Positions 1 through 5,768 of a stretch of DNA of 5,906 nucleotides are shown piece after piece; position 1 is the stretch's first letter; every line of letters begins with the position of its first letter. This stretch comes from Spirochaetes bacterium RBG_16_67_19 (lineage in GTDB: Bacteria; Spirochaetota; Spirochaetia; SZUA-6; DRHE01), in assembly GCA_001829505.1 (NCBI GenBank), contig MIBK01000170.1, positions 18,752 through 24,657 on the forward strand, given 5' to 3'. A program made the position numbers and the translations under genes. The notes under the pieces are model-generated. The model saw only the letters and a program-made list of their open reading frames with translations, was not told where the DNA came from and ran no database searches.

Positions 1-275
1 GTGGCCCGGTAGCGGGACTCAATCTGCTCCAGCGCCGCCAGGGATTCCCGGTCCCGCCCCAGGCGCAGCAGGCTCACGGCCCGGAAATACCGGGAATCGG
101 GGGCGGCGTCCGACAACGGGTAGCGGGACAGCAGCTCGTCGTAACCCTCCAGGGCCAGCACGTAGTTCCCCGAGCGGTAGTGCCGCTCCGCCTGGGCCCG
201 CAGTTCCGTTTCCGTGACCGCCAGAAGACGCGGGGTTGCGCCCAGCAGAAGGACCAGGAGGATTGCGTTCTTCAT
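1..275 (-). CDS. Secreted TPR-like repeat protein, N-terminal part (runs off left edge)
   Basis: The gene reads from ATG at 275 leftward and is open to the edge, giving 91 complete codons. The protein starts MKNAILLVLLLGA, a short basic n-region and a leucine-rich core, followed by a plausible Sec signal-peptidase site after LLA at about residue 19; no lipobox cysteine is seen. Residues 25 to 91 are helical and fit one to two tetratricopeptide-like repeats (AERHYRSGNYVLALEGYDELL, then a second helix pair containing FRAVSLLRLGRDRESLAALE). Such proteins usually scaffold complexes in the periplasm or cell envelope; BamD- and CpoB-like proteins are examples, but I cannot assign it to a named family from this fragment. 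The start is fixed by the signal peptide. No Shine-Dalgarno sequence precedes the ATG; instead a -10-like box lies 7 bases upstream. It is divergent from the DUF72 gene with 64 bp between start codons. Secretion and TPR character are seen; function is unknown. Confidence 0.75.
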   Translation of the reverse strand, partial: MKNAILLVLLLGATPRLLAVTETELRAQAERHYRSGNYVLALEGYDELLSRYPLSDAAPDSRYFRAVSLLRLGRDRESLAALEQIESRYRA

Positions 276-282
276 TATAGAA

Positions 283-311
283 AGGATAATGCGGCCGCAG
301 GCGCTTTTCAA
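283..311 (-). promoter_or_regulatory. Candidate sigma70-type promoter for the TPR-like gene, near-leaderless
   Basis: On the minus strand a -35-like TTGAAA (311 to 306, 5 of 6 to consensus) is followed after exactly 17 bases by TATCCT (288 to 283, 4 of 6). Seven bases separate the end of the -10 from the ATG at 275, so the expected transcription start falls on or beside the start codon. The absence of any Shine-Dalgarno sequence fits a leaderless mRNA. Its -35 overlaps the -35 of the opposite promoter. Prediction from sequence only. Confidence 0.45.
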
Positions 312-333
312 CCCGCCCCTCCCCGGGTAGTAT
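305..333 (+). promoter_or_regulatory. Candidate sigma70-type promoter for the DUF72 gene, near-leaderless
   Basis: TTTTCA (305-310, 4 of 6 to TTGACA) and TAGTAT (328-333, 4 of 6 to TATAAT) are separated by 17 bases. Six bases separate the -10 from the GTG at 340, so the predicted transcription start coincides with the start codon. Each box is individually weak. The support is the correct spacing and the mirror-image placement relative to the minus-strand promoter at 283-311, whose -35 occupies nearly the same bases. Confidence 0.35.
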
Positions 334-339
334 GAAATC

Positions 340-1143
340 GTGGACACCCCCCCCGGCCCTCGCTTGCTGATCGGCACTGCCGGTTACTCCTATTCGGACT
401 GGGAGGGCACACTCTACCCTCCGGGCACCCCGCGGGGGGCCTACCTGGGACTGTACGCGGCCCGCTTCCCGGTGGTGGAGCTGAACTTTTCCTATTATGC
501 CCAGCCGGCGGCACGCACGCTGGAGGGCATGCTGCGGGCCACACCCGGGGATTTCCTGTTCTCGATCAAGGCGCACCGCAGCCTGACCCACGAGCCGGGG
601 GAGGACCTGGCCGGGCAGGTGCGCCGGTACCGGGAGGGGATCGCCCCGCTGGTCGAGTCCGGCCGGCTGGCCGCCATCCTCTTCCAGTTTCCCTACAGCT
701 TCCACTACACCCCCGACTCCCGCCGGCACTTGAGCGGTTTGTGCGAAGCCTTCCAGGAATTGCCCAAGGCCGTGGAGTTCCGCGGCTCGGAGTGGCAACG
801 CCCCAGCGTGTACGAAGGTCTGCGGCGCTGGAACGCCGCCTTCGTGAACGTGGACGCCCCGCGCCTGTCCCGCCTGCCGGAGCCCGGCGAGGAGGCCACC
901 GCGGACCTGGGCTACGTGCGCCTGCACGGGCGCAACCGGGCCAACTGGTGGCAGGGGGACAACGCCAGCCGCTACGACTACCTGTACAGCCCCGAGGAGC
1001 TGGAGGAATGGCTGCCGCGCATCGCCCGCCTGCTGGCCAAGGTTCGCATCGCCCTGGTCATCTTCAACAACCACCCCGGGGGCAAGGCCGTGCGCAACGC
1101 CCTGGAGCTGGCTGCCCGCTTGGGCGCGCCGAGGCCTGATTAA
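340..1143 (+). CDS. DUF72 family protein (YecE-like)
   Basis: A 267-residue protein, normal length for the DUF72/YecE family, which folds as a TIM-like barrel; its biochemical role is not established. Family hallmarks appear in order: IGTAGYSYSDWEGTLYP near the N-terminus (residues 11-27), VVELNFSYYAQP (45-56), FSIKAHRSLTHE (74-85), ILFQFPYSFHY (113-123), VEFRGSEW (145-152), FVNVDAPRLSRLP (168-180), YVRLHGRN then WW (192-204), YDYLYSPEELEEWL (212-225) and IFNNHPGGKAVRNALELA (241-258). It is likely cytoplasmic; no signal or membrane segment is seen. GTG at 340 is the only credible in-frame start: a TAG stop lies in frame at 328, and the conserved core begins ten codons later. There is no good ribosome binding site. 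An ATG at 332 is in another frame, and an 8-C run at 347-354 lies just inside the gene, so a one-base indel would move the start to that ATG. The gene is divergent from the TPR-like gene and convergent with the HD-GYP gene. The family call is firm; function is unknown. Confidence 0.93.
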   Translation: MDTPPGPRLLIGTAGYSYSDWEGTLYPPGTPRGAYLGLYAARFPVVELNFSYYAQPAARTLEGMLRATPGDFLFSIKAHRSLTHEPGEDLAGQVRRYREGIAPLVESGRLAAILFQFPYSFHYTPDSRRHLSGLCEAFQELPKAVEFRGSEWQRPSVYEGLRRWNAAFVNVDAPRLSRLPEPGEEATADLGYVRLHGRNRANWWQGDNASRYDYLYSPEELEEWLPRIARLLAKVRIALVIFNNHPGGKAVRNALELAARLGAPRPD

Positions 1144-1165
1144 TGCAGTAGCCGCGCCCGCAGTA

Positions 1166-1184
1166 GCAGTAGCTTCGCTGCTGC
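1166..1184 (+). other. Hairpin in repeat copy 1
   Basis: GCAGTAGC (1166-1173) can pair with GCTGCTGC (1177-1184) across a TTC loop, giving an 8-bp stem with one G-U wobble in the plus-strand transcript. On the minus strand the tip reads GCGAAGC, a heptamer known to form an unusually stable DNA mini-hairpin. No T-run follows, so this is not a classical intrinsic terminator, though a role in 3'-end protection of the DUF72 mRNA is possible. Confidence 0.55.
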
Positions 1185-1209
1185 AGTAGCAGTAGCCGCG
1201 CCCGCAGTA

Positions 1210-1228
1210 GCAGTAGCTTCGCTGCTGC
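1210..1228 (+). other. Hairpin in repeat copy 2
   Basis: Identical to the hairpin 44 bp upstream: stem arms at 1210-1217 and 1221-1228 with a TTC loop at 1218-1220. In the third copy the corresponding site has TT changed to CG at 1262-1263 and the right arm lost, so only two hairpins remain intact. Confidence 0.55.
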
Positions 1229-1261
1229 AGTAGCAGTAGCCGCGCCCGCAGTAGCAGTAGC

Positions 1262-1304
1262 CGCGCTGAGGGGCGGCGAATAGCCGTGCTGAAGTATCAG
1301 TAAG
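1262..1304. repeat. Degenerate tail of the tandem array, reaching into the HD-GYP 3' end
   Basis: After the perfect array, related words continue with mismatches. TAGCCGCGCTGAGG (1258-1271) recurs 23 bp later as TAGCCGTGCTGAAG (1281-1294, 12 of 14 identical). AGTATCAGTAAG (1293-1304) resembles the AGTAGCAGTAGC of the repeat core and covers the stop and last codons of the HD-GYP gene. This looks like decayed repeat sequence at one edge. The similarity is short and could partly be chance. Confidence 0.4.
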
Positions 1305-2574
1305 AATACTTGTTGCGGATGGCGGTGAGCAGCTCGGCCATGTTGATGAACAGGCCCACCAGCTCCGGGTCGAACTTCTTGCCGGCCTGGTAGCGGATGT
1401 AGCGCAGGGCGTGCTCCTGCTTCCACTCCGGCTTGTAGGTGCGCTCCGAGATCAGGGCGTCGTAGACGTCGGCCAGGGCCACAATGCGCGCCGGCAGGGG
1501 GATCTCGGTGGCCTGCCGTCCCGGTCCCAGGTAGATCTTTTCGGCGTAGATGTCGTCGATCTTGCCGGGGTAGCCGCTGCCATCCCAGTTCTCGTGGTGG
1601 TTCAGGGCCACCTCGGCGGCCATCTTGTCCCAGGGGGAGCTCGAGCGCTTGAAAAGGCGGGCCCCCAGGATGGTGTGGTGGCGCAGCTGCAGCTTCTCGT
1701 CGTAGGACAGCTCGCTGGCTTTCCTCAAGATGGCGTCGCTCACCGCGACCTTGCCCACGTCGTGCAGGATGGCGGCCGTGCGCAGGATGTCCCGCGTGTT
1801 GCGCACCTCGCGTAAAGGCACCGCGTGGCGGGCGGCCCAGCTCTCGTACAGCTCCGCGGAGTAGGCCCCCACCCGCTTGGCGTGCTGGGTGGTCTCGTAA
1901 GGGTCGCGCAGCTCGGCCAGCTCCACCATGCGCAGCACCATCTCCCGGGAAAGGCGGGCCTTTTCGATGGCGTCCGCGGCGTTCAGCGCGAACTGAGAGA
2001 TGAAGATCCGGTCCTGCATGGAGAAGGGCACCGGGGCCGCCTTCTCGCCCTTGGCGTTGATCAGCTGCAGCACCCCGACCACCTCCCCCTCGCGCGTGGC
2101 CAGGGGCACCACCAGCTGGGATACGGTGTGGTAGGAGCTCTTGAGGTCGAACTCGGGGTTGAAGGCGTAGGACAGGCCGCTCTTGATGTGGTGCACGTCG
2201 TCGATCAGCAGCGACTCCCCGGTCAAAGCCACGTAACCGGCGATGGAGCGGTTGTCGATCGGCAGCGCCGAGCCGGAATGCAGGTACTTGTCCTTGGTCT
2301 CCCCTTTGAACAGGGTGTCGTTCTGCACGTAGCTGAAGTACAGCGAGCCCTTGGACACCAGGTAGATGGTCCCCGCGTCGGCCCGACCGAAGCGGCGGGC
2401 CTCCAGCAGGACGCGCTCCAGCAGGGAATCCAGGTCCTTGATGTGGAAAACGCTCTCGATGGTGCTGAACAGCGAAATAGGGTCGCGGCGCTGCTGGCCT
2501 TCGGCTTCCACCGCTCCCCCCACCGGCTCCTCCAGGCTGACCGACTGCTCGCGGACCTTCTCCCCTACGCTCAT
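1297..2574 (-). CDS. GAF and HD-GYP domain cyclic-di-GMP phosphodiesterase
   Basis: A 425-residue, probably cytoplasmic signalling protein. HD-GYP domains hydrolyse cyclic di-GMP (sometimes other cyclic dinucleotides) to pGpG or GMP. Numbered from ATG 2574, a GAF sensor domain spans about residues 33-205 (AGTIYLV, YFSYVQNDTLF, SIAGYVALTGESLLIDDV, VVPLATREGEVVGVLQLINA). The HD-GYP domain spans about 215-405. The expected metal ligands are all present: E227 and H231 (E-x3-H), H271-D272 in HDVGK, H300, H326-H327 in HHENWDGSGYPG and D369 in RIVALADVYDAL. The glutamate suggests a three-metal site. About 20 residues, longer than in short family members, separate GYP from EIPLPARI; related GAF-HD-GYP proteins carry such an insert. 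An in-frame ATG at 2628 would add 18 residues, but that stretch has many A/T-ending codons and contains a promoter with TATACT 8 bases before ATG 2574, so 2574 is preferred. No Shine-Dalgarno sequence is seen. It lies downstream of glgX on the same strand and ends against the tandem repeat. Confidence 0.92.
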   Translation of the reverse strand: MSVGEKVREQSVSLEEPVGGAVEAEGQQRRDPISLFSTIESVFHIKDLDSLLERVLLEARRFGRADAGTIYLVSKGSLYFSYVQNDTLFKGETKDKYLHSGSALPIDNRSIAGYVALTGESLLIDDVHHIKSGLSYAFNPEFDLKSSYHTVSQLVVPLATREGEVVGVLQLINAKGEKAAPVPFSMQDRIFISQFALNAADAIEKARLSREMVLRMVELAELRDPYETTQHAKRVGAYSAELYESWAARHAVPLREVRNTRDILRTAAILHDVGKVAVSDAILRKASELSYDEKLQLRHHTILGARLFKRSSSPWDKMAAEVALNHHENWDGSGYPGKIDDIYAEKIYLGPGRQATEIPLPARIVALADVYDALISERTYKPEWKQEHALRYIRYQAGKKFDPELVGLFINMAELLTAIRNKYSY

Positions 2575-2582
2575 ACCAGTTG

Positions 2583-2612
2583 AGTATATCTCCCGCCCGC
2601 CCACGCTGGCAA
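2583..2612 (-). promoter_or_regulatory. Candidate sigma70-type promoter for the HD-GYP gene, near-leaderless
   Basis: On the minus strand TTGCCA (2612 to 2607, 5 of 6) and TATACT (2588 to 2583, 5 of 6) are 18 bases apart. The -10 ends 8 bases before ATG 2574, so transcription should start within about two bases of that codon. This is the best promoter match in the window. It would let the signalling gene be expressed separately from the upstream metabolic genes, and it favours ATG 2574 over ATG 2628. Confidence 0.55.
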
Positions 2613-2683
2613 CTTCAATCCCCGGCATGCCAGCTTGAATTCTATCGCAACGCCCGGGGAATGCAAGCGGTAATTCCCGTGGA

Positions 2684-4840
2684 TCAAGCCGAGATCAGCA
2701 CGGCCAGGGCCCGGCCGCTCAGGGAGTAGGTCGGCGTCTGCACGGGAGGCTCCTGCCCGGGCTCGGCAGCGTCCTGCGGGGAAGGCAGGCCGGTGTCCAC
2801 CGCCCTGCGCCAGCCCCCCGGGGCCGGGGGCAGCCGAAAGTCCAGGGGCTGGGGGCCGGCGTTGAACAGCAGCAGGAAGTCCTGGTCGTCCAGATCGGCG
2901 CCGGATTCCGCACGGCTGCCTTCCAGGCGGCAGCCCAAGGCCTGGCCGGCCTTCTTCCAGTCCAGCTCCCCGCCGTCCGGGCCGAGCCAACGGATGTCGG
3001 GCAGCCGGTCGTGGTCGGCGTCTTCCCCGCTGTAGAACTCCGCGCGCTGGAAGACCGGGTGGCGCAGACGCAGGGCAATCAGCGCGCGGGTGAAACGGTG
3101 GATGTCGGCGTGCCGCTCCAACAGGGTCCAGTCGTACCAGCTCACCTCGTTGTTCTGGCACCAGGCGTTGTTGTTGCCCAGTTGGCTGCGGCGCAGCTCG
3201 TCTCCCCCCAGCAGCATCGGCGTGCCCAGGGACAGCAGCAGCGTGGCCAGGAAGTTCTTCACCTGGCGGTTGCGGAGGACCTCCACCTGCGGGTCAGCCC
3301 TGGGTCCCTCCACCCCGTGGTTGCAGGCCAGGTTGTGGTCGAAGCCGTCCCGGTTGTCCTCCCCGTTGGCCTGGTTGTGCTTCCGGCTGTAGCTCACCAG
3401 GTCGTTGAGGGTGAAGCCGTCGTGGGAGGTGACGAAGTTGATGGAGTGGAAGGGCTTGCGGCCGTCGCGCAGGTACAGGTCGGAGGAGCCGGTCAGGCGG
3501 GTGGCCAGGCGGGGCACGCTCCCCGCGTCCCCCCGCCAGAAGCTGCGCACATCATCGCGGAAGCGGTCGTTCCACTCCGCCCAGCGGCCGCCGGGGAAGG
3601 AGCCGACCTGATAGGCTCCCGCCGCGTCCCAGGCCTCGGCGATGATCTTGGTGTCGCGCAGCACCGGGTCCTCGGCGATGCCCTCCAGCACCGGGGGATT
3701 CTCCAGCAGGCGCCCCCGCTCGTCGCGGCCCAGCACCGAGCCCAGGTCGAAGCGGAAGCCGTCCACGTGCATCTCCACGACCCAGTACTGCAGGCAGTCG
3801 CGGATCAGGGTGCGCACGATGGGGTGGTTGCAGTTCAGGGTGTTGCCGCAGCCGCTGTAGTTCTTATAGCGGCGCTTGTCCTGCTCCAGCAGGTAGTAGA
3901 TGGAGTTGTCCCAGCCGCGGAAGCAGAGGGTCGGACCCAGCTCGTCGCCCTCGGAGGTGTGGTTGAACACGATGTCCAGAATCACCTCGATGCCGGCCCG
4001 GTGCAGCTCCCGGACCATCCCCTTGAACTCCGTCACCTGCTCGCCCAGCGAGCCGGAGGCGGAGTAGCGCCCCTTGGGGGCGAAAAAACTCAAGGTGCTG
4101 TAGCCCCAGTAGTTCTGGAGGCGTTCCCCGGTGAGCGGGTTGGAGCGGGGGTTCTCCAGCTCGTCGAACTCCTGCACGGGAAGCAGCTCCAGGGCGGTCA
4201 CCCCCAGGTCGCGCAGGTAGGGAGTCATCTCCGCCACCCCGCGGAAAGTGCCCGGATGCCGCACCCCCATCCTCCCGGAGCTGGGATGCAGGGTGAGGCC
4301 GCGCACGTGCGTCTCGTAGATCACGCTGTGGCGCAGGGGCCGGGCCAGGGGACGGTCTCCCTGCCAGTCGAAGGCGTCGTCCACCACAATGCACTTGGGC
4401 ATGCCGGCGGCGTCGGAGGCCGTGGCGAAGGACAGGTCCGCCTCCGGCGAGGAGGGGTCGTAGCCGCGGGCGTCGGCCAGGTTCCAGGTGAAGCTGCCCG
4501 TGAGGGCCTTGGCGTAGGGGTCCAGCAGGAGGCGGTTGGGATTGAAACGGTGCCCCTGCAGCGGCTCGTACGGCCCGAAGGCCCGGAACAGGTAGCATTG
4601 CCCTGCGGAGAGGCCCGGCACATGGATGTGCCAGATGTCCCCCGTGCGGTGCAGGCGGGGGTCCAGCACCAGCTCCACCGAGGGGGCCGCATCCTGCGGG
4701 TCGCGGAACAGCAGCAGGTGCACGGAGGTGGCGTGCCGGCTGAACACGGCGAACTGCACGCCGTGGGGGCTCAGCGTGGCGCCCAGCGGCCGCGGCTTGC
4801 CGGGGCCTAGCCCGCAGGCCGCGGCGGCGGTGGGGCTCAC
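2684..4840 (-). CDS. glgX: Glycogen debranching enzyme (GlgX/TreX-type isoamylase family, GH13)
   Basis: A 718-residue alpha-amylase-superfamily enzyme that cleaves alpha-1,6 branch linkages in glycogen or limit dextrin, releasing linear maltodextrins in the cytoplasm. An N-terminal CBM48-like beta-domain (about residues 17-115, with GVQFAVFSRHATSVHLLLF and HRFNPNRLLLDPYAKAL) precedes the catalytic barrel. The four GH13 signature regions are intact: DIVFNH (289-294), DGFRFD with nucleophile D365, IIAEAWD with acid/base E402, and TSHDGF with transition-state-stabilising D474. Other family blocks are HNQANGEDNRDGFDHN (488-503) and LGGDELRRSQLGNNNAWCQNNEVSWYDW (544-571). A C-terminal beta-domain follows, with a proline-rich loop at about 684-703. 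Length matches GlgX/TreX (about 650-750). The GTG start at 4840 overlaps the upstream kinase stop in a GTGA junction, so translational coupling is likely; no strong Shine-Dalgarno sequence is seen. The next methionine is near residue 147, inside the conserved region. GlgX and TreX cannot be separated by motif alone. Confidence 0.95.
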   Translation of the reverse strand: MSPTAAAACGLGPGKPRPLGATLSPHGVQFAVFSRHATSVHLLLFRDPQDAAPSVELVLDPRLHRTGDIWHIHVPGLSAGQCYLFRAFGPYEPLQGHRFNPNRLLLDPYAKALTGSFTWNLADARGYDPSSPEADLSFATASDAAGMPKCIVVDDAFDWQGDRPLARPLRHSVIYETHVRGLTLHPSSGRMGVRHPGTFRGVAEMTPYLRDLGVTALELLPVQEFDELENPRSNPLTGERLQNYWGYSTLSFFAPKGRYSASGSLGEQVTEFKGMVRELHRAGIEVILDIVFNHTSEGDELGPTLCFRGWDNSIYYLLEQDKRRYKNYSGCGNTLNCNHPIVRTLIRDCLQYWVVEMHVDGFRFDLGSVLGRDERGRLLENPPVLEGIAEDPVLRDTKIIAEAWDAAGAYQVGSFPGGRWAEWNDRFRDDVRSFWRGDAGSVPRLATRLTGSSDLYLRDGRKPFHSINFVTSHDGFTLNDLVSYSRKHNQANGEDNRDGFDHNLACNHGVEGPRADPQVEVLRNRQVKNFLATLLLSLGTPMLLGGDELRRSQLGNNNAWCQNNEVSWYDWTLLERHADIHRFTRALIALRLRHPVFQRAEFYSGEDADHDRLPDIRWLGPDGGELDWKKAGQALGCRLEGSRAESGADLDDQDFLLLFNAGPQPLDFRLPPAPGGWRRAVDTGLPSPQDAAEPGQEPPVQTPTYSLSGRALAVLISA

Positions 4841-5745
4841 CGCACCGCGCCCGCTATGTCAGCCGGCACGGCCGGGGTGGGTCCCGCCTGCGTGGCCACC
4901 CAGGCGCCGTAGCGGTTGGCCGCCTCCGCCGTGCGGGCCAGCGGGGATCCGCGCAGCCAGTGACGGCAAAGCACCGCGGTGAAAGCGTCCCCCGCCCCGA
5001 CTGTATCGGCCACCCGGACCTCCACCCCGGGGCTGCGCAGGATTTCCCCGGCGGTGCACAGCAGGCTGCCCTCCGCGCCCAGGGTCAGGCAGACCAGCGC
5101 CAGGTCGAAGGCCTCGCGCAGGGCCCGGCAGCCTTTTTCCAGCCCGCCCGGGCCAGTGGCGGCCAGCCCCAGGGCCTGCAGCACCACGGGCAGCTCCGTT
5201 TCGTTGAGCTTCACGATCGAAGAGCAGCCCAGGGAGTCCCGCAGGATCTCCGGCGACCACCAGGACTGCCGCAGGTTCACGTCGAACACCCTCAGGCAGC
5301 CGGGCCGGGTGGCCGACAGAAAGGCGCGGATGGTGGCCCGGGAGACCGTGCTCCTCTGGGCCAGGGAGCCGAAGCAGACCGCGTCCACCCTGGCGGCCAG
5401 GGCTGCCAGGGGAGGGTCCCAGGCCAGGCGATCCCAGGCCACATCGGGGGTGATGGTGAAGGTGGGCACCCCTCGGGAGTCCAGGGCCACGTGCACCGTT
5501 CCGGTGGGCGCCTGCGGATCCACCTGCACGTAGCTGCCCGGCAGCCCCAGGGCGGCCAGTCTCACCCGCAGTTCCTCCCCCAGAGGATCGGCGCCGATGC
5601 GGGTCACGGGCAGGCCCTCGTCCCCCAGCGCGCGGGCGTGGTAGGCGAAGTTGGCTGGCGCTCCGCCCGGCTTTTTGGCATCCGGCAGCAGGTCCCAGAG
5701 CAACTCGCCCAGCCCCACGATCAGGAAAGGGCCGCCGCGCGGCAT
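4837..5745 (-). CDS. PfkB-family carbohydrate kinase, probably fructokinase
   Basis: A 302-residue cytoplasmic ribokinase-fold kinase that transfers phosphate from ATP to a sugar, most likely fructose to fructose 6-phosphate. The PfkB first signature is GGAPANFAYHARALG (residues 27-41). The second is DTVGAGDAFT (247-256), whose D253 is the catalytic base and whose GAGD forms the anion hole. GELLWDLLP (13-21), PTGTVHVALD (80-89), DVAWDRLAWD (101-110), FGSLAQR (125-131), FDVNLRQSWWS (154-164) and KLNETEL (179-185) match the bacterial fructokinase branch more than ribokinase or phosphofructokinase. Substrate is inferred from family resemblance. The start is ATG 5745, with GGAGG four bases upstream; an upstream in-frame GTG at 5760 would add five residues and lies ahead of that binding site. 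It begins 23 bp after the oxidoreductase gene and overlaps glgX by 4 bp, suggesting one operon for sugar catabolism. Confidence 0.93.
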   Translation of the reverse strand: MPRGGPFLIVGLGELLWDLLPDAKKPGGAPANFAYHARALGDEGLPVTRIGADPLGEELRVRLAALGLPGSYVQVDPQAPTGTVHVALDSRGVPTFTITPDVAWDRLAWDPPLAALAARVDAVCFGSLAQRSTVSRATIRAFLSATRPGCLRVFDVNLRQSWWSPEILRDSLGCSSIVKLNETELPVVLQALGLAATGPGGLEKGCRALREAFDLALVCLTLGAEGSLLCTAGEILRSPGVEVRVADTVGAGDAFTAVLCRHWLRGSPLARTAEAANRYGAWVATQAGPTPAVPADIAGAVR

Positions 5746-5749
5746 TGCG

Positions 5750-5754
5750 CCTCC
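5750..5754 (-). promoter_or_regulatory. Ribosome binding site deciding the kinase start
   Basis: GGAGG on the minus strand, four bases before ATG 5745. It is the only clear Shine-Dalgarno sequence in the window. It supports ATG 5745 over GTG 5760, because it lies downstream of the GTG. Confidence 0.7.
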
Positions 5755-5768
5755 GCCCACGTGCCTGC

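Larger units (their letters stand above)
1145..1261. repeat. Perfect 44-bp-period tandem repeat array (about 2.7 copies)
   Basis: The sequence repeats with a 44-bp period without mismatch: a 38-bp partial copy (1145-1182), a full copy (1183-1226) and the first 35 bases of a third (1227-1261). Each unit is two related halves. Both halves start GCAGTAGCAGTAGC; one then ends CGCGCCC (21 bp) and the other TTCGCTGCT (23 bp). The array starts one base after the DUF72 stop codon and fills most of the gap to the convergent HD-GYP gene. The period is not a multiple of three, so it is not a coding repeat. Lack of decay suggests recent expansion, copy-number variability, or maintained sequence. There are no spacers, so it is not a CRISPR array. 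Confidence 0.95.

Noticed and set aside
19..1074. A 351-codon minus-strand frame spanning the DUF72 gene and the TPR-like gene
   Set aside because: It is antisense to DUF72 and out of frame with the signal-peptide gene starting at 275. Its proline/glycine-rich sequence shows no domain.
1145..1270. Tandem array considered as a CRISPR
   Set aside because: The repeat is continuous with no unique spacers, and no cas gene is present.
1825..2583. A 252-codon plus-strand frame opposite the HD-GYP gene
   Set aside because: It is antisense to intact GAF and HD-GYP motifs, with L/V/Q/G-rich sequence typical of a shadow frame.
2639..2644. TAGAAT on the minus strand as a -10 box for the longer HD-GYP start at 2628
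   Set aside because: No convincing -35 lies 16-18 bases upstream (best TTGCAT, 3 of 6); the promoter at 2583-2612 matches far better.
2657..2678. Inverted repeat GGGAAT / ATTCCC just after the glgX stop as a terminator
   Set aside because: The stem is only 6 bp with a 10-base loop and no T-run follows, so transcription probably continues toward the HD-GYP gene.
3011..4810. A 599-codon open frame on the plus strand, antisense to glgX
   Set aside because: It lies opposite a clearly conserved GH13 enzyme and its protein is a V/Q/G/A-rich low-complexity string with no motif. Long antisense frames are expected in G+C-rich genes.
5746..5760. GTG at 5760 as the kinase start
   Set aside because: It adds only five residues (MGGGA), and the GGAGG binding site lies downstream of it, directly before ATG 5745.
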